A stretch of 64,000 nt of DNA from Lachnospiraceae bacterium KM106-2. Lineage in GTDB: Bacteria; Bacillota; Clostridia; Lachnospirales; Lachnospiraceae. The position numbers and the translations under genes were made by a program. The notes below the pieces were generated by a model. It did no database searches, had not been told where the DNA came from, and was given only the letters and a program-made list of their open reading frames with translations. Of the stretch, positions 1 to 8,881 are shown piece after piece; position 1 is the first letter of the stretch; the number at the start of each line of letters is the position of its first letter. The stretch lies in the NCBI GenBank assembly GCA_009731425.1, contig AP018794.1, forward strand, positions 813,960-877,959. The letters run 5' to 3'.

Positions 1-1
1 T

Positions 2-1978
2 GATATTATCAAGGTAAATCAAAAATACGAAGTTGCTGTTGAGACGGCTCTTGGTGGTAGTATTCAGAATATTGTTACCGATGATGAATCCACGGCAAAA
101 GATATGATCGATTTCTTAAAGAAGAATAAATTCGGTCGTGCTACGTTCTTACCGCTTACGAGTATGTCAAATAAGCATAGTTTTTATAATGAGGCAGCTT
201 TAAAAGAACCTGGTGTAATCGGTCTTGCAAGTAGTCTTGTTACTACAGCAGATACGTATCAGACATTGATCGAGCATTTACTTGGAAGAATCGTAGTCGT
301 TGATCATATTGATCATGCGATCGCCCTTGCGAGAAAATACAAGTATTCCATGCGAATCGTTACAGTCGAGGGTGAACTCTTAAGTCCAGGTGGATCTATG
401 TCCGGTGGTGCTTTTAGAAACTCAAGTAATCTGTTAGGACGAAGAAGAGAGATTGAAGAAATTCAACATAAGACAGAAGACTTAGCAAAAACACTTACTC
501 GTTTAAAAGATGAGATGCAAGCAATTCAAGAGCATCGAATTCAAGCTCAGAATGAACTTACTGAGAATAAGAAGCAAGTACAGGAGTTATACATTAAGCA
601 GAATACGTTAAAGATGAATTTGAATCAATCTTATGTTAACCAACAGAATGTATTGCATGAATATGAAGATATTCGTAAAGAAGGTAAAGAAATCGATGCT
701 CAGATCATTGAGTTAAATGAGAATATCACGAAGTTAAAAGCAGAGTTAGATCAAAATACAACAGCAAGCAAAGGTCATGAGACAGAGATCGCTCGTTTGA
801 ATAAACAGATTGAAGAAAAGAGAATGGAAGAGCATTCTGTAAGTGAAGAACTTTCAGAATCTCGAATCGAATTATCTCAACGCGAGCAGAAAAATCAGTT
901 TAATTTAGAAAATATCAAACGTATTCGTTTAGAGATTGGTAAGTTAAATGATGAAAAACACTCGATCGATGAGAATTTATCCAATGTTGATATTCGCATC
1001 AAAGAGAAAGAGGATCAGATCCTAGCTGTAAAAGAAACGATTACGGCAAGCCAGAATCAACTTTCTGATGATGAGAAGATGATCGCTGAGATTACCCAGA
1101 AACGTGATGAAGTATCGAATAAGCATAAAGAATTCTTTACAAAGCGAGAAGAGCTCTCTGAACGAATCAGTAATCTGGATAAGGAAGTATTCCGTTTAAA
1201 TGGACAGATGGACAAATTAGATGAGCAAATGAACGCTCAAGTTAACTATATGTGGGAGCAATATGAATTAACATATAGTTCTGCATTAGAATTGAAGACG
1301 GAAACGGAAGAATCGATCACTTCCATCAAGCATGAGATCAGCGTCTTAAAACAGAAGATCCGTGGATTAGGCGCGGTAAACGTTAACGCGATCGAAGACT
1401 ACAAAGCCTTAGAAGAACGTTATGAGTTATTAAAGACACAACGTGATGATCTTGTTAAGGCAGAAGAAGTCTTAAAAGGAATCATTGCTGAACTTGATGC
1501 CGAGATGAGAAAGCAATTTGAAGAGAAGTTCCATGAAATTAAAGTGGAATTTGATAAAGTATTCAAAGAACTATTCGGTGGTGGTAAAGGTACCTTAGAA
1601 TTAGTTGAAGATGATGATATCTTAGAAGCAGGTATTAAGATCATTGCTCAGCCACCAGGTAAAAAACTTCAGAATATGATGCAGATGTCCGGTGGTGAGA
1701 AATCATTAACCGCAATCTGTCTGTTATTTGCAATTCAGAATCTTAAGCCATCTCCATTCTGTCTTCTAGATGAAATTGAGGCCGCGCTTGATGATTCCAA
1801 TGTATCTCGATATGCAAATTATCTGAAAAAGTTATCTGATCATACGCAGTTTATTGTTATCACACATAGACGTGGTACAATGGGTGCAGCAGATCGTTTA
1901 TATGGTATTACAATGCAAGAAAAGGGTATTTCAACCTTAGTTAGTGTCGATTTGATCGAAAGTCAATTAGACAAATAG
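2..1978 (+). CDS. smc: Chromosome partition protein SMC, 3' part (5' end outside window)
   Basis: The frame is open from base 2, so the gene begins upstream of the window. About 658 residues are visible: the second half of the hinge (glycine-rich GGSMSGG around base 390), the returning coiled coil (about bases 430-1560, rich in Glu, Lys and Gln heptads) and the C-terminal ATPase head with the ABC signature MSGGEKSLTA (about 1680-1710) and Walker B/D-loop LLDEIEAALDD (about 1765-1800). SMC dimers, with ScpA and ScpB, load onto and compact the chromosome; scpA and scpB lie at 36.9-38.3 kb of this window. The smc-ftsY order, with 35 bases between, is common in Firmicutes. Missing are the N-terminal head, first coiled coil and first half of the hinge. 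Confidence 0.97.
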   Translation, partial: DIIKVNQKYEVAVETALGGSIQNIVTDDESTAKDMIDFLKKNKFGRATFLPLTSMSNKHSFYNEAALKEPGVIGLASSLVTTADTYQTLIEHLLGRIVVVDHIDHAIALARKYKYSMRIVTVEGELLSPGGSMSGGAFRNSSNLLGRRREIEEIQHKTEDLAKTLTRLKDEMQAIQEHRIQAQNELTENKKQVQELYIKQNTLKMNLNQSYVNQQNVLHEYEDIRKEGKEIDAQIIELNENITKLKAELDQNTTASKGHETEIARLNKQIEEKRMEEHSVSEELSESRIELSQREQKNQFNLENIKRIRLEIGKLNDEKHSIDENLSNVDIRIKEKEDQILAVKETITASQNQLSDDEKMIAEITQKRDEVSNKHKEFFTKREELSERISNLDKEVFRLNGQMDKLDEQMNAQVNYMWEQYELTYSSALELKTETEESITSIKHEISVLKQKIRGLGAVNVNAIEDYKALEERYELLKTQRDDLVKAEEVLKGIIAELDAEMRKQFEEKFHEIKVEFDKVFKELFGGGKGTLELVEDDDILEAGIKIIAQPPGKKLQNMMQMSGGEKSLTAICLLFAIQNLKPSPFCLLDEIEAALDDSNVSRYANYLKKLSDHTQFIVITHRRGTMGAADRLYGITMQEKGISTLVSVDLIESQLDK

Positions 1979-2013
1979 AGTAGTAAATAAGTACAATAGG
2001 TAGAGGTGATTTA

Positions 2014-2949
2014 ATGAGTGAAAAGAAAGGCTTTTTTAGTCGATTAGTATCAGGATTAACAAAAACAAGAGATAACATTATTTCCGGAATCGATAATATC
2101 TTTAGTGGTTTTTCTAGTATCGATGATGACTTCTATGAAGAATTAGAAGAAATCTTAATTATGGCGGATTTAGGAATTGATACAACTACAAAGATTTTAG
2201 ATCATTTACGTGAACAAGTAAAAGAGCAAAAGATTAAAGATCCAAAAGATTGTAAGGAACTTTTGATCAATAGCATTAAAGCACAGATGAGTGTTGATGA
2301 AACAGCATATGACTTTGAACATCAGAAATCAGTCGTACTCGTGATCGGTGTTAATGGTGTTGGTAAGACAACAAGTGTTGGTAAATTAGCAGGACAATTA
2401 AAAGATAATGGTCTTAAAGTTATGGTAGCAGCAGCGGATACATTCCGTGCTGCAGCTATTGAACAGTTGACAGAATGGGCTCATAGAGCTAATGTAGAGA
2501 TTATCAGTCAACAAGAAGGTTCTGATCCGGCAGCAGTTGTATATGATGCAGTAAATGCTGCTAAGTCAAGAAATACAGATGTTTTACTATGCGATACCGC
2601 TGGTAGACTTCATAATAAGAAGAACCTTATGGAAGAGTTAAGAAAGATTAACCGTGTAATTGAAAGAGAATATCCAGAAGCTCATAAAGAGACTCTTGTT
2701 GTATTAGATGGTACAACAGGACAGAATGCACTTGCTCAGGCAAGACAGTTTAGTGAAGTTGCTGATATTACAGGTATTGTTTTGACAAAATTAGATGGTA
2801 CTGCTAAAGGTGGTATCGCGATTGCAATTCAATCAGAACTTGGAATTCCTGTTAAATATATTGGTGTAGGTGAATCAATCGATGACCTGCAGAAATTCAA
2901 TTCCGATGATTTTGTTAATGCTCTATTTAAAGAGGATACAAATGAATAA
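2014..2949 (+). CDS. ftsY: Signal recognition particle receptor FtsY
   Basis: SRP receptor GTPase, 311 residues. It docks ribosome-nascent chain-SRP complexes at the membrane by forming a GTP-dependent heterodimer with Ffh. A short N-terminal stretch and the helical N domain (about 1-95) precede the G domain with GVNGVGKTT (112-120), the DTFRAAA motif, DTAGRLHNKKN (about 195) and TKLDGTAKGG (about 258). The acidic A domain seen in E. coli FtsY is absent, as is normal for Firmicutes. The ATG is preceded by AGGTAGAGGTG. It sits between smc and ilvA with short gaps and no terminator, so the three are probably one transcript. Confidence 0.97.
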   Translation: MSEKKGFFSRLVSGLTKTRDNIISGIDNIFSGFSSIDDDFYEELEEILIMADLGIDTTTKILDHLREQVKEQKIKDPKDCKELLINSIKAQMSVDETAYDFEHQKSVVLVIGVNGVGKTTSVGKLAGQLKDNGLKVMVAAADTFRAAAIEQLTEWAHRANVEIISQQEGSDPAAVVYDAVNAAKSRNTDVLLCDTAGRLHNKKNLMEELRKINRVIEREYPEAHKETLVVLDGTTGQNALAQARQFSEVADITGIVLTKLDGTAKGGIAIAIQSELGIPVKYIGVGESIDDLQKFNSDDFVNALFKEDTNE

Positions 2950-2975
2950 ATAAATTCAGTAAGGAGAGTTGTATT

Positions 2976-4196
2976 ATGATGACATTAGACAAGTTTGAAG
3001 AAGCGACAGAAGTTGTAAACAAAGTAATTACTCGAACCAAATTAATGTACAGCGAATACTTCTCAGAGCAATCAGGCAATAAAGTATACTTTAAGCCTGA
3101 AAATATGCAGTATACTGGAGCATATAAGGTAAGGGGTGCTTATTATAAAATAAGTACCCTCTCTGAAGAAGAGAGAGGAAAAGGATTAATCACTGCAAGT
3201 GCTGGTAATCATGCACAAGGAGTTGCTTATGCAGCTAAATTATATGGTGCCAAAGCAGTGATCGTTATGCCAACCACAACACCTTTGATCAAGGTTAACC
3301 GTACGAAAAGCTACGGAGCAGAAGTTGTATTATACGGTAATGTATATGATGACGCATGCAAACATGCCTTAGAATTAGCCAAAGAGCATGGATATACCTT
3401 TATTCATCCATTTGATGATGAAGTTGTTGCTACGGGTCAAGGAACGATTGCAATGGAGATTTTTAAAGATCTTCCTACCGTAGATATCATTTTAGTACCA
3501 ATTGGTGGCGGTGGACTTGCAACCGGAGTTTCTACCTTAGCTAAATTATTAAATCCGAACATTAAAGTGATCGGTGTTGAACCAGAGGGTGCCAACTGTA
3601 TGCAAGAATCACTGAAAGCAGGTAAAGTTGTAACCTTAAAAGATGTTGAGACAATCGCAGATGGTACTGCAGTTAAAACACCTGGTAAAAATATTTTCCC
3701 ATACATACAAAAAAATATCGATGATATCATAACGGTAAAGGATGAAGAGCTTATCGTAAGTTTCCTTGATATGGTCGAGAATCATAAGATGGTCGTTGAA
3801 AATTCCGGCTTACTTACCGTAGCGGCTCTAAAACATTTAAATGTGAAGAATAAAAAAGTCGTATCTGTGCTAAGTGGCGGAAACATGGATGTGATCACAG
3901 TAGCCAGTGTAGTTCAAAATGGTTTGATCCAAAGAGGAAGAGTCTTTACAGTATCCGTACAGCTTCCTGACAGACCGGGTGAATTAGTTGGTGTTGCCAA
4001 TGTGATCGCAGAACACAAAGGAAATGTCATTCGTTTGGAACATAATCAATTTGTCAGCATCAATCGTAATAGTGCCGTAGAATTGATCATTACTATGGAG
4101 GCCTATGGACACGATCATAAAAACGAGATTGTAAAGGCGTTAGAAGCCAAAGGATATAATCCACAGATCGTTCAACCAAAAAGCGTATACCAATAA
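2976..4196 (+). CDS. ilvA: Threonine ammonia-lyase (threonine deaminase) with C-terminal ACT domain
   Basis: PLP enzyme converting L-threonine to 2-oxobutyrate and ammonia, 406 residues. The PLP lysine is K51 in TGAYKVRGAYYK; the substrate loop SAGNHAQG (about 74-81) and the glycine-rich phosphate loop GGGGLATG (about 177) are present. A single ACT domain follows from about residue 325 (VQLPDRPGELVGVANVIAE). The length and single ACT domain fit the roughly 400-residue TdcB/YbgE-like clostridial form rather than the 514-residue E. coli IlvA with two regulatory domains. The start is supported by AAGGAG nine bases upstream; the next codon is also ATG. It is 26 bases after ftsY and is followed by a strong terminator. 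Biosynthetic and fermentative roles cannot be separated from sequence alone. Confidence 0.93.
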   Translation: MMTLDKFEEATEVVNKVITRTKLMYSEYFSEQSGNKVYFKPENMQYTGAYKVRGAYYKISTLSEEERGKGLITASAGNHAQGVAYAAKLYGAKAVIVMPTTTPLIKVNRTKSYGAEVVLYGNVYDDACKHALELAKEHGYTFIHPFDDEVVATGQGTIAMEIFKDLPTVDIILVPIGGGGLATGVSTLAKLLNPNIKVIGVEPEGANCMQESLKAGKVVTLKDVETIADGTAVKTPGKNIFPYIQKNIDDIITVKDEELIVSFLDMVENHKMVVENSGLLTVAALKHLNVKNKKVVSVLSGGNMDVITVASVVQNGLIQRGRVFTVSVQLPDRPGELVGVANVIAEHKGNVIRLEHNQFVSINRNSAVELIITMEAYGHDHKNEIVKALEAKGYNPQIVQPKSVYQ

Positions 4197-4207
4197 GAAA
4201 TAGATCT

Positions 4208-4243
4208 AAAAGCATCTTGCATGATTAGCAAGGTGCTTTTTTA
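4208..4243 (+). terminator. Rho-independent terminator after ilvA
   Basis: Stem AGCATCTTGC / GCAAGGTGCT with a 7-base loop, followed by a T run. It ends the smc-ftsY-ilvA transcript. Confidence 0.88.
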
Positions 4244-4370
4244 TCGTTAAGTCATAATAAGGAGTATTCTAGAAATAATTTTAATTAGAAGATGAAAAAA
4301 GTCGAAATATATAGTACACTATAGAGTGTCAATTATGAAAAATATGAAACGACTAGAAAGAAATGTTAGA

Positions 4371-5186
4371 ATGAACAATTTAAAATACGTATTGAAAAAT
4401 AATAAAGATCAAGCAACTACAGTAGTTCAGGTTGGAGATCTAAAGGTCGGAAAAGACTTTACCGTGATCGCCGGACCATGTAGTGTAGAATCAAGAGAAC
4501 AGATGATGGAAGCAGCAAGAGCTGTGAAAGCAGCAGGTGCAACTATGCTTCGCGGTGGAGCATTTAAGCCAAGAACATCTCCTTATAACTTTCAAGGACT
4601 TGGACTAGAAGGCCTAAAACTATTAAAAGAAGCATCTTTAGAGACCGGACTTCCTATTGTAACAGAAGTTATGGATACGAGAGATGTTGCTTTAGTATCG
4701 GAATATGCGGATATTTTACAGATCGGTGCAAGAAATATGCAAAATTTTTCGCTTCTTATCGAAGTTGGAAAGACAAAGAAACCGGTTTTATTAAAAAGAG
4801 GTTTATGTGCAACGATTGAAGAATGGCTTGGAAGTGCAGAGTATATTATGAATGAAGGCAATCCAAATGTTATCTTATGTGAAAGAGGCATTCGTACGAT
4901 GGAGACTTATACAAGAAATACCTTGGATCTAAGCTCTGTAGCAGCCGTAAAGGAATTAACTCATTTGCCGGTTATTGTCGATCCTTCTCATGCAACGGGA
5001 CGTGTCGAATTAGTGGGGCCGATGTCTCTGAGCGCGATCATGGCAGGATGCGATGGATTAGAGATCGAAGTACATCCAGATCCTGCGTTTGCAAAGAGTG
5101 ATGCAAGTCAACAGTTAAGTCCAGACCAGTTCCAGGCTTTAATGACGAAAATTAATAAAACAGTCGAATTTTATCAATCTATCTAA
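4371..5186 (+). CDS. aroF: 3-deoxy-7-phosphoheptulonate (DAHP) synthase, type I-beta catalytic core
   Basis: Condenses phosphoenolpyruvate and erythrose 4-phosphate to DAHP, the first step of the shikimate pathway. Family signatures are [32 protein letters not shown] and the C-terminal DPSHATGR metal/phosphate region. About 271 residues from this ATG leave essentially only the TIM barrel, without the N-terminal ferredoxin-like regulatory domain of Thermotoga-type enzymes, so simple feedback inhibition through that domain is unlikely. In-frame starts at 4326 (GTG), 4335 and 4344 have no better ribosome binding site; 4371 has a weak AGAAAG upstream. A second DAHP synthase of the other subtype lies at 24.6 kb. 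No terminator separates it from the dehydrogenase/transketolase block 78 bases downstream, so it may supply or belong to that block. Confidence 0.92.
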   Translation: MNNLKYVLKNNKDQATTVVQVGDLKVGKDFTVIAGPCSVESREQMMEAARAVKAAGATMLRGGAFKPRTSPYNFQGLGLEGLKLLKEASLETGLPIVTEVMDTRDVALVSEYADILQIGARNMQNFSLLIEVGKTKKPVLLKRGLCATIEEWLGSAEYIMNEGNPNVILCERGIRTMETYTRNTLDLSSVAAVKELTHLPVIVDPSHATGRVELVGPMSLSAIMAGCDGLEIEVHPDPAFAKSDASQQLSPDQFQALMTKINKTVEFYQSI

Positions 5187-5213
5187 AAGAATAGATTAAT
5201 ATCTCTAATATAG

Positions 5214-5241
5214 TTAACATAATGTGTCGAAGTACTATATA
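5214..5241 (+). promoter_or_regulatory. Possible promoter for the dehydrogenase/transketolase block
   Basis: TTAACA, a 16-base spacer and TATATA lie in the 78-base gap after aroF. This is a weak sigma-A-like match, so the downstream block may have its own start as well as read-through from aroF. Confidence 0.35.
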
Positions 5242-5264
5242 TCAAGAATAGGAAAGAGGATTCT

Positions 5265-6005
5265 ATGTTAAAAGGAAAGAATGCAATAATTACAGGCTGC
5301 AACCGAGGAATTGGACGAGCAATCGTAGAACAGTTTGCTAAGAATGGTTGTAATATTTGGGCCTGTGCTAGAACAAAGAACGAAGCGTTTGAAGAAGACA
5401 TGAATCAAGTCGCGCTTGAATATGGTGTTACGATTCGTCCGGTCTATTTTGATCTATCTCGGGAAGAAGAGATCAAAGCAGCTGTAAAAGAAATTGGTTC
5501 CCAAAAGAAATCGATTGATATTTTGGTTAATAACGCTGGAAAGGCACATGGCGGACTAATGCAGATGACTTCTATGGAGACGTTAAAAGAGGTATTTGAA
5601 ATTAATTATTTTTCACAGATTTATCTGATACAGCAGGTTTCTAAATATATGATGAGAAAGAAACAAGGATCCATCGTTAATATGGTATCCGTTGGTGGAA
5701 TTGAGACGAATCCAGGTTATCTCTGTTATGGTTCTAGTAAGGCAGCACTTATTTGGGCCACACAGATGATCTCAAAAGAATTAGCTCCATTTCATATCCG
5801 TGTGAATGGAGTGGCGCCAGGTCTTACGAATACGGAGATGGGTCATTATAAATCGGAAGAAGAACTAAATAAAGTACTAGCACGTACAAGTCTGAAAAGA
5901 ATGGCAGAGCCAGAGGAAATTGCAAAAGCGGTTTTATATCTGGCTTCTGACGATTCTTCTTTTGTGACAGGACAGATTTTACGTGTAGATGGAGGAAGAA
6001 GCTAA
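5265..6005 (+). CDS. Short-chain dehydrogenase/reductase (FabG-like)
   Basis: NAD(P)H-dependent oxidoreductase of the classical SDR family, 246 residues. It has the cofactor motif TGCNRGIG (10-17), NNAG (89-92), catalytic Ser142 and Y155-x3-K159 (YGSSK), and ends in the usual DGG. The start is preceded by GGAAAGAGG. It is the first gene of a tight run with the split transketolase (the next start is 2 bases after its stop) and the LuxE/LuxC-like genes, so it probably reduces or oxidises a hydroxyl or keto group on that pathway's intermediate. FabG itself is less likely because no other fatty acid synthesis gene is nearby. The substrate cannot be read from sequence. Confidence 0.9.
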   Translation: MLKGKNAIITGCNRGIGRAIVEQFAKNGCNIWACARTKNEAFEEDMNQVALEYGVTIRPVYFDLSREEEIKAAVKEIGSQKKSIDILVNNAGKAHGGLMQMTSMETLKEVFEINYFSQIYLIQQVSKYMMRKKQGSIVNMVSVGGIETNPGYLCYGSSKAALIWATQMISKELAPFHIRVNGVAPGLTNTEMGHYKSEEELNKVLARTSLKRMAEPEEIAKAVLYLASDDSSFVTGQILRVDGGRS

Positions 6006-6006
6006 G

Positions 6007-6831
6007 ATGGGTAAAAATACGCAGATCAAACAACTAAAAGAGATGGCAAAAAGAATGCGATTAGAGGCTATCGAGATGGCACATAGTACAGGAAATGCAG
6101 GCTCACACTTAGGAGGAGGACTTTCTTGTATTGAGATATTAGCAGTATTATATGGAAAAGTACTAAACTACGATGTTAAGAATCCAGAATGGGAGGATCG
6201 TGATATCTTTCTTCCAAGCAAAAATCATTGTGTATTAGCGCATTTTCCGGCGCTTGTAGAAGCAGGTTATCTATCACGTGAAGAAATACGTGAGTTTACG
6301 AAAGATGGAAGTCGCCTTGTTGGCTATCCAAGAAATGTAGAACTTGGTCTTGAATACTCCGGTGGAAGCCTTGGTATGGCAATTTCCGTTGGAATCGGCC
6401 TTGCCTTATCCGCTAGAGAGAGAAATAGTTCAAGAGAACTGTACATATTAATGGGCGATGGTGAATTAAATGAAGGTTGTATCTGGGAAGCATTTATGTC
6501 TGCTGGTCATTATAAATTAGGAAATCTGACTGCTATTATTGATCGAAATCATTTATCTTATGATGGAGATACCGAAGATGTTATGGGAATTGAGGATTTA
6601 GCAGCCAAGATGAGAGCGTTCAATTGGAATGTGATCTCTTGTGATGGTCATGAGGTAGAAAGCTTGGTAAATGCTTTCGAGGAAAGAAGACAGGATATGC
6701 CAAATATCATTATTGCTGAGACAGTAAAAGGAAAAGGGGTTTCCTTTATTGAGAATAGACGAGAATGGCATCATAAGGCACTGACACAAGAACAATACGA
6801 ACAAGCGAAAAAGGAAATTGAAGGAGAGTAA
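6007..6831 (+). CDS. Transketolase, N-terminal (thiamine diphosphate-binding) subunit
   Basis: First half of a split transketolase, 274 residues; E. coli TktA is one chain of about 660. The His-containing GSHLGGGLSCIE motif (about 32-43) and the thiamine diphosphate motif starting GDGELNEG (150-157) and ending in DRNHLSYDG (about 179-187) bind the cofactor pyrophosphate and metal. The GGAGG at about 5994-5998 favours ATG 6007 over the in-frame ATG at 5989. The C-terminal half follows after 2 bases, so the two should form one active enzyme. Transketolases move a two-carbon ketol unit from a ketose to an aldehyde acceptor. Here the aldehyde could be erythrose 4-phosphate chemistry for aroF, or the aldehyde made by the LuxC-like enzymes. 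Confidence 0.93.
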   Translation: MGKNTQIKQLKEMAKRMRLEAIEMAHSTGNAGSHLGGGLSCIEILAVLYGKVLNYDVKNPEWEDRDIFLPSKNHCVLAHFPALVEAGYLSREEIREFTKDGSRLVGYPRNVELGLEYSGGSLGMAISVGIGLALSARERNSSRELYILMGDGELNEGCIWEAFMSAGHYKLGNLTAIIDRNHLSYDGDTEDVMGIEDLAAKMRAFNWNVISCDGHEVESLVNAFEERRQDMPNIIIAETVKGKGVSFIENRREWHHKALTQEQYEQAKKEIEGE

Positions 6832-6833
6832 AG

Positions 6834-7811
6834 ATGAAAATTAATTCAGTAGGAATTCGTACATGGTCAAGACTGGGACAGCGAGGAGCGTTTTTTGGAA
6901 TCGCAATGCCGGAGATAGCGAAAGATATGGATGAATTGAAACTGTTGACAGCAGATTTATCTTTATTATCCGGAATGGATCGTTTTATTGGCATGTATCC
7001 AGAGAAATTCCTAAATGTCGGAATTGCAGAACAAAATATGATCGGTATTGCAGCAGGACTTGCAATGGACGGTAAATGTGTGTTTGCATCTACTTATGCT
7101 TCATTTATAGCCGTTCGAAGTCTAGAACATGTAAGACAGCACTTAGCTCACTTACAATGTAACGTTAAGATTATTGGAACTTCCGCAGGTGTTGTGGCAG
7201 CTAAATCAGGGGTATCGCACTGGGCGACGGAGGATCTTGCTTTTATGCGTGCGCTTCCTAATATGACAGTTCTATCTGCAGCGGATAGTCTAGAAGCGAT
7301 TAAAATGGCAGAATATGCAGCGAAGACGGTTGGTCCGATGTATATTCGAATCAGTGGTGGATTAAATTGTCCTGTCGTTTATAAAGAGGATTATGAATTT
7401 GTTCCAGGTAAGGCAGTAACCATCCGAGAGGGTAAAGATGTGGCGATCATTGCAACCGGACTTATGGTGGCAGAAAGCAAGAAGGCAGCAGAGTTACTTG
7501 AAGAGCGAGGAATCTCTTGCCGTGTGATCAATATGCATACGATCAAGCCGATCGATCAAGAGACCTTGGATGAAGTAATGAAAGACTACTCCATGATCGT
7601 TACGGTAGAGGAACATAATGTGATTGGAGGACTTGGAAGTGCAGTAGCAGAATATAAAGCAACCAAGAGTAATACTCCAAGACAGGTATTTATCGGCATG
7701 CAGGATTGTTATCAAGATGGTGGTTCTCAAAGATATGTATGGAGTGAGATGGGAATCACAGACGAGCAAATCGCAAATCGAATAGAAGCGGAGTGGAAAA
7801 AAGAATGCTAG
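6834..7811 (+). CDS. Transketolase, C-terminal (pyrimidine-binding) subunit
   Basis: Second half of the split transketolase, 325 residues: the Pyr domain and the C-terminal transketolase domain. The activating glutamate is E66 in NVGIAEQNMIG, which protonates the thiamine aminopyrimidine. Further conserved segments are the SHWATEDLAFMRALPNM region (about 125-140) and the C-terminal domain with VEEHNVIGGLGSAV. AAGGAGAG precedes the ATG. The gene overlaps the following LuxE-like gene by 7 bases, pointing to translational coupling. Split transketolases occur in central metabolism and in natural-product loci, and the neighbourhood here resembles the latter more than a pentose phosphate operon. 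Confidence 0.93.
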   Translation: MKINSVGIRTWSRLGQRGAFFGIAMPEIAKDMDELKLLTADLSLLSGMDRFIGMYPEKFLNVGIAEQNMIGIAAGLAMDGKCVFASTYASFIAVRSLEHVRQHLAHLQCNVKIIGTSAGVVAAKSGVSHWATEDLAFMRALPNMTVLSAADSLEAIKMAEYAAKTVGPMYIRISGGLNCPVVYKEDYEFVPGKAVTIREGKDVAIIATGLMVAESKKAAELLEERGISCRVINMHTIKPIDQETLDEVMKDYSMIVTVEEHNVIGGLGSAVAEYKATKSNTPRQVFIGMQDCYQDGGSQRYVWSEMGITDEQIANRIEAEWKKEC

Positions 7812-8881
7812 AGGACTTTTATGAATTAAATCCTTATGAGCTGGATAAAGATGCAAAAGAAAAGATGTTAACGAAGGAATTACTCGAGTTAACAGAATTA
7901 CATAGACAAAAATGTGAACCATATGGAAATATGCTAGCTGCACAAGGATATGAGAAAGAGAAGATAACTTCTTACTACGATCTTCCTTTTTATCCAGTAC
8001 GTATGTTTAAAGAAGAGGAACTATTGAGTATCGATAAGGAAGAAATCTTTAAAACGATGACTTCTTCCGGTACGACAGGGCAGAAAGTATCTAAAATATA
8101 TTTAGATCGTGATAACGCGATGGCACAGCAAAAGGTATTGATCAAAATACTTGGAGATTATCTTGGTAAGAAGAGACTTCCTATGCTCATCATCGATTCA
8201 CCTGAAATCGTTAAGAACCGTCAGTCATTTACAGCTAGAGGTGCAGCAATCATCGGACTACGTATTGCTGCGTCTAAAATGACCTTTGCTCTAAACGAGG
8301 ATATGGAGCTTGATCTAGATGTGGTAACCGAATTCTTGGAAAAGAATGCGGGAAAGAAGTTTGTGATCTTCGGCTTCACATTTCTTGTGTGGAAACACCT
8401 TTATCAGGCAATGAAAGAAAAAGGTAAGAAGCTTGACTTATCCAATGCCTATCTATTTACCGGAGGCGGTTGGAAGAAGATCGAGGCTGAGAAGGTGTCT
8501 AGAGAAGAGTTTAAAGAGTGTTTTACAAAACAGTTTGGAATTACTCATTTTCTCGATCATTATGGAATGGTAGAGCAGACAGGATGTATCTACGCGGAAT
8601 GTGAGTGTGGTCATCTTCATGCAAGTATCTATTCAGATATCATTCCAAGAAGGTACGAAGACTTTTCTCCTTGCGAGATTGGTGAAAAGGGTATTTTACA
8701 AGTAGTGTCAGTCCTTCCTCATTCCTATCCTGGTCATTCCTTACTGACAGAAGATGAGGGGATGATCCTTGGCGAGGATGATTGCCCATGTGGACGAAAA
8801 GGAAAATATGTAAAGATATTTGGTAGAGTGAAAAATGCTGAATTAAGGGGGTGCAGTGATGTCTACGCAAGTAAATTTTAA
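7805..8881 (+). CDS. LuxE-like acyl-protein synthetase, copy 1
   Basis: Member of the LuxE acyl-protein synthetase family, 358 residues, distantly related to adenylate-forming ligases. In luminous bacteria LuxE activates a fatty acid with ATP, holds it on a C-terminal cysteine, and passes it to LuxC for reduction to aldehyde. Visible motifs are the phosphate loop SSGTTGQ (87-93), the central HYGMVEQTGCIYAECECGH segment, a CPCGRKGKY motif, and a near-terminal RGCSD with C350, the candidate acyl-accepting cysteine. ATG 7805 is preferred over GTG 7793 because GCGGAG lies upstream at a usable distance. The LuxC-like partner starts inside its 3' end. No luciferase genes (luxAB) are in the window, so the aldehyde serves another purpose. 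Confidence 0.88.
   Translation: MLEDFYELNPYELDKDAKEKMLTKELLELTELHRQKCEPYGNMLAAQGYEKEKITSYYDLPFYPVRMFKEEELLSIDKEEIFKTMTSSGTTGQKVSKIYLDRDNAMAQQKVLIKILGDYLGKKRLPMLIIDSPEIVKNRQSFTARGAAIIGLRIAASKMTFALNEDMELDLDVVTEFLEKNAGKKFVIFGFTFLVWKHLYQAMKEKGKKLDLSNAYLFTGGGWKKIEAEKVSREEFKECFTKQFGITHFLDHYGMVEQTGCIYAECECGHLHASIYSDIIPRRYEDFSPCEIGEKGILQVVSVLPHSYPGHSLLTEDEGMILGEDDCPCGRKGKYVKIFGRVKNAELRGCSDVYASKF

Noticed and set aside
4311..4324. TATAGTACACTATA palindrome before aroF as an operator
   Set aside because: Short AT-rich palindromes arise by chance here and no regulator is nearby.
7494..7943. 149-codon open frame on the - strand
   Set aside because: It lies across the transketolase C and LuxE-like genes, which have clear motifs; composition is that of an antisense shadow and there is no ribosome binding site.
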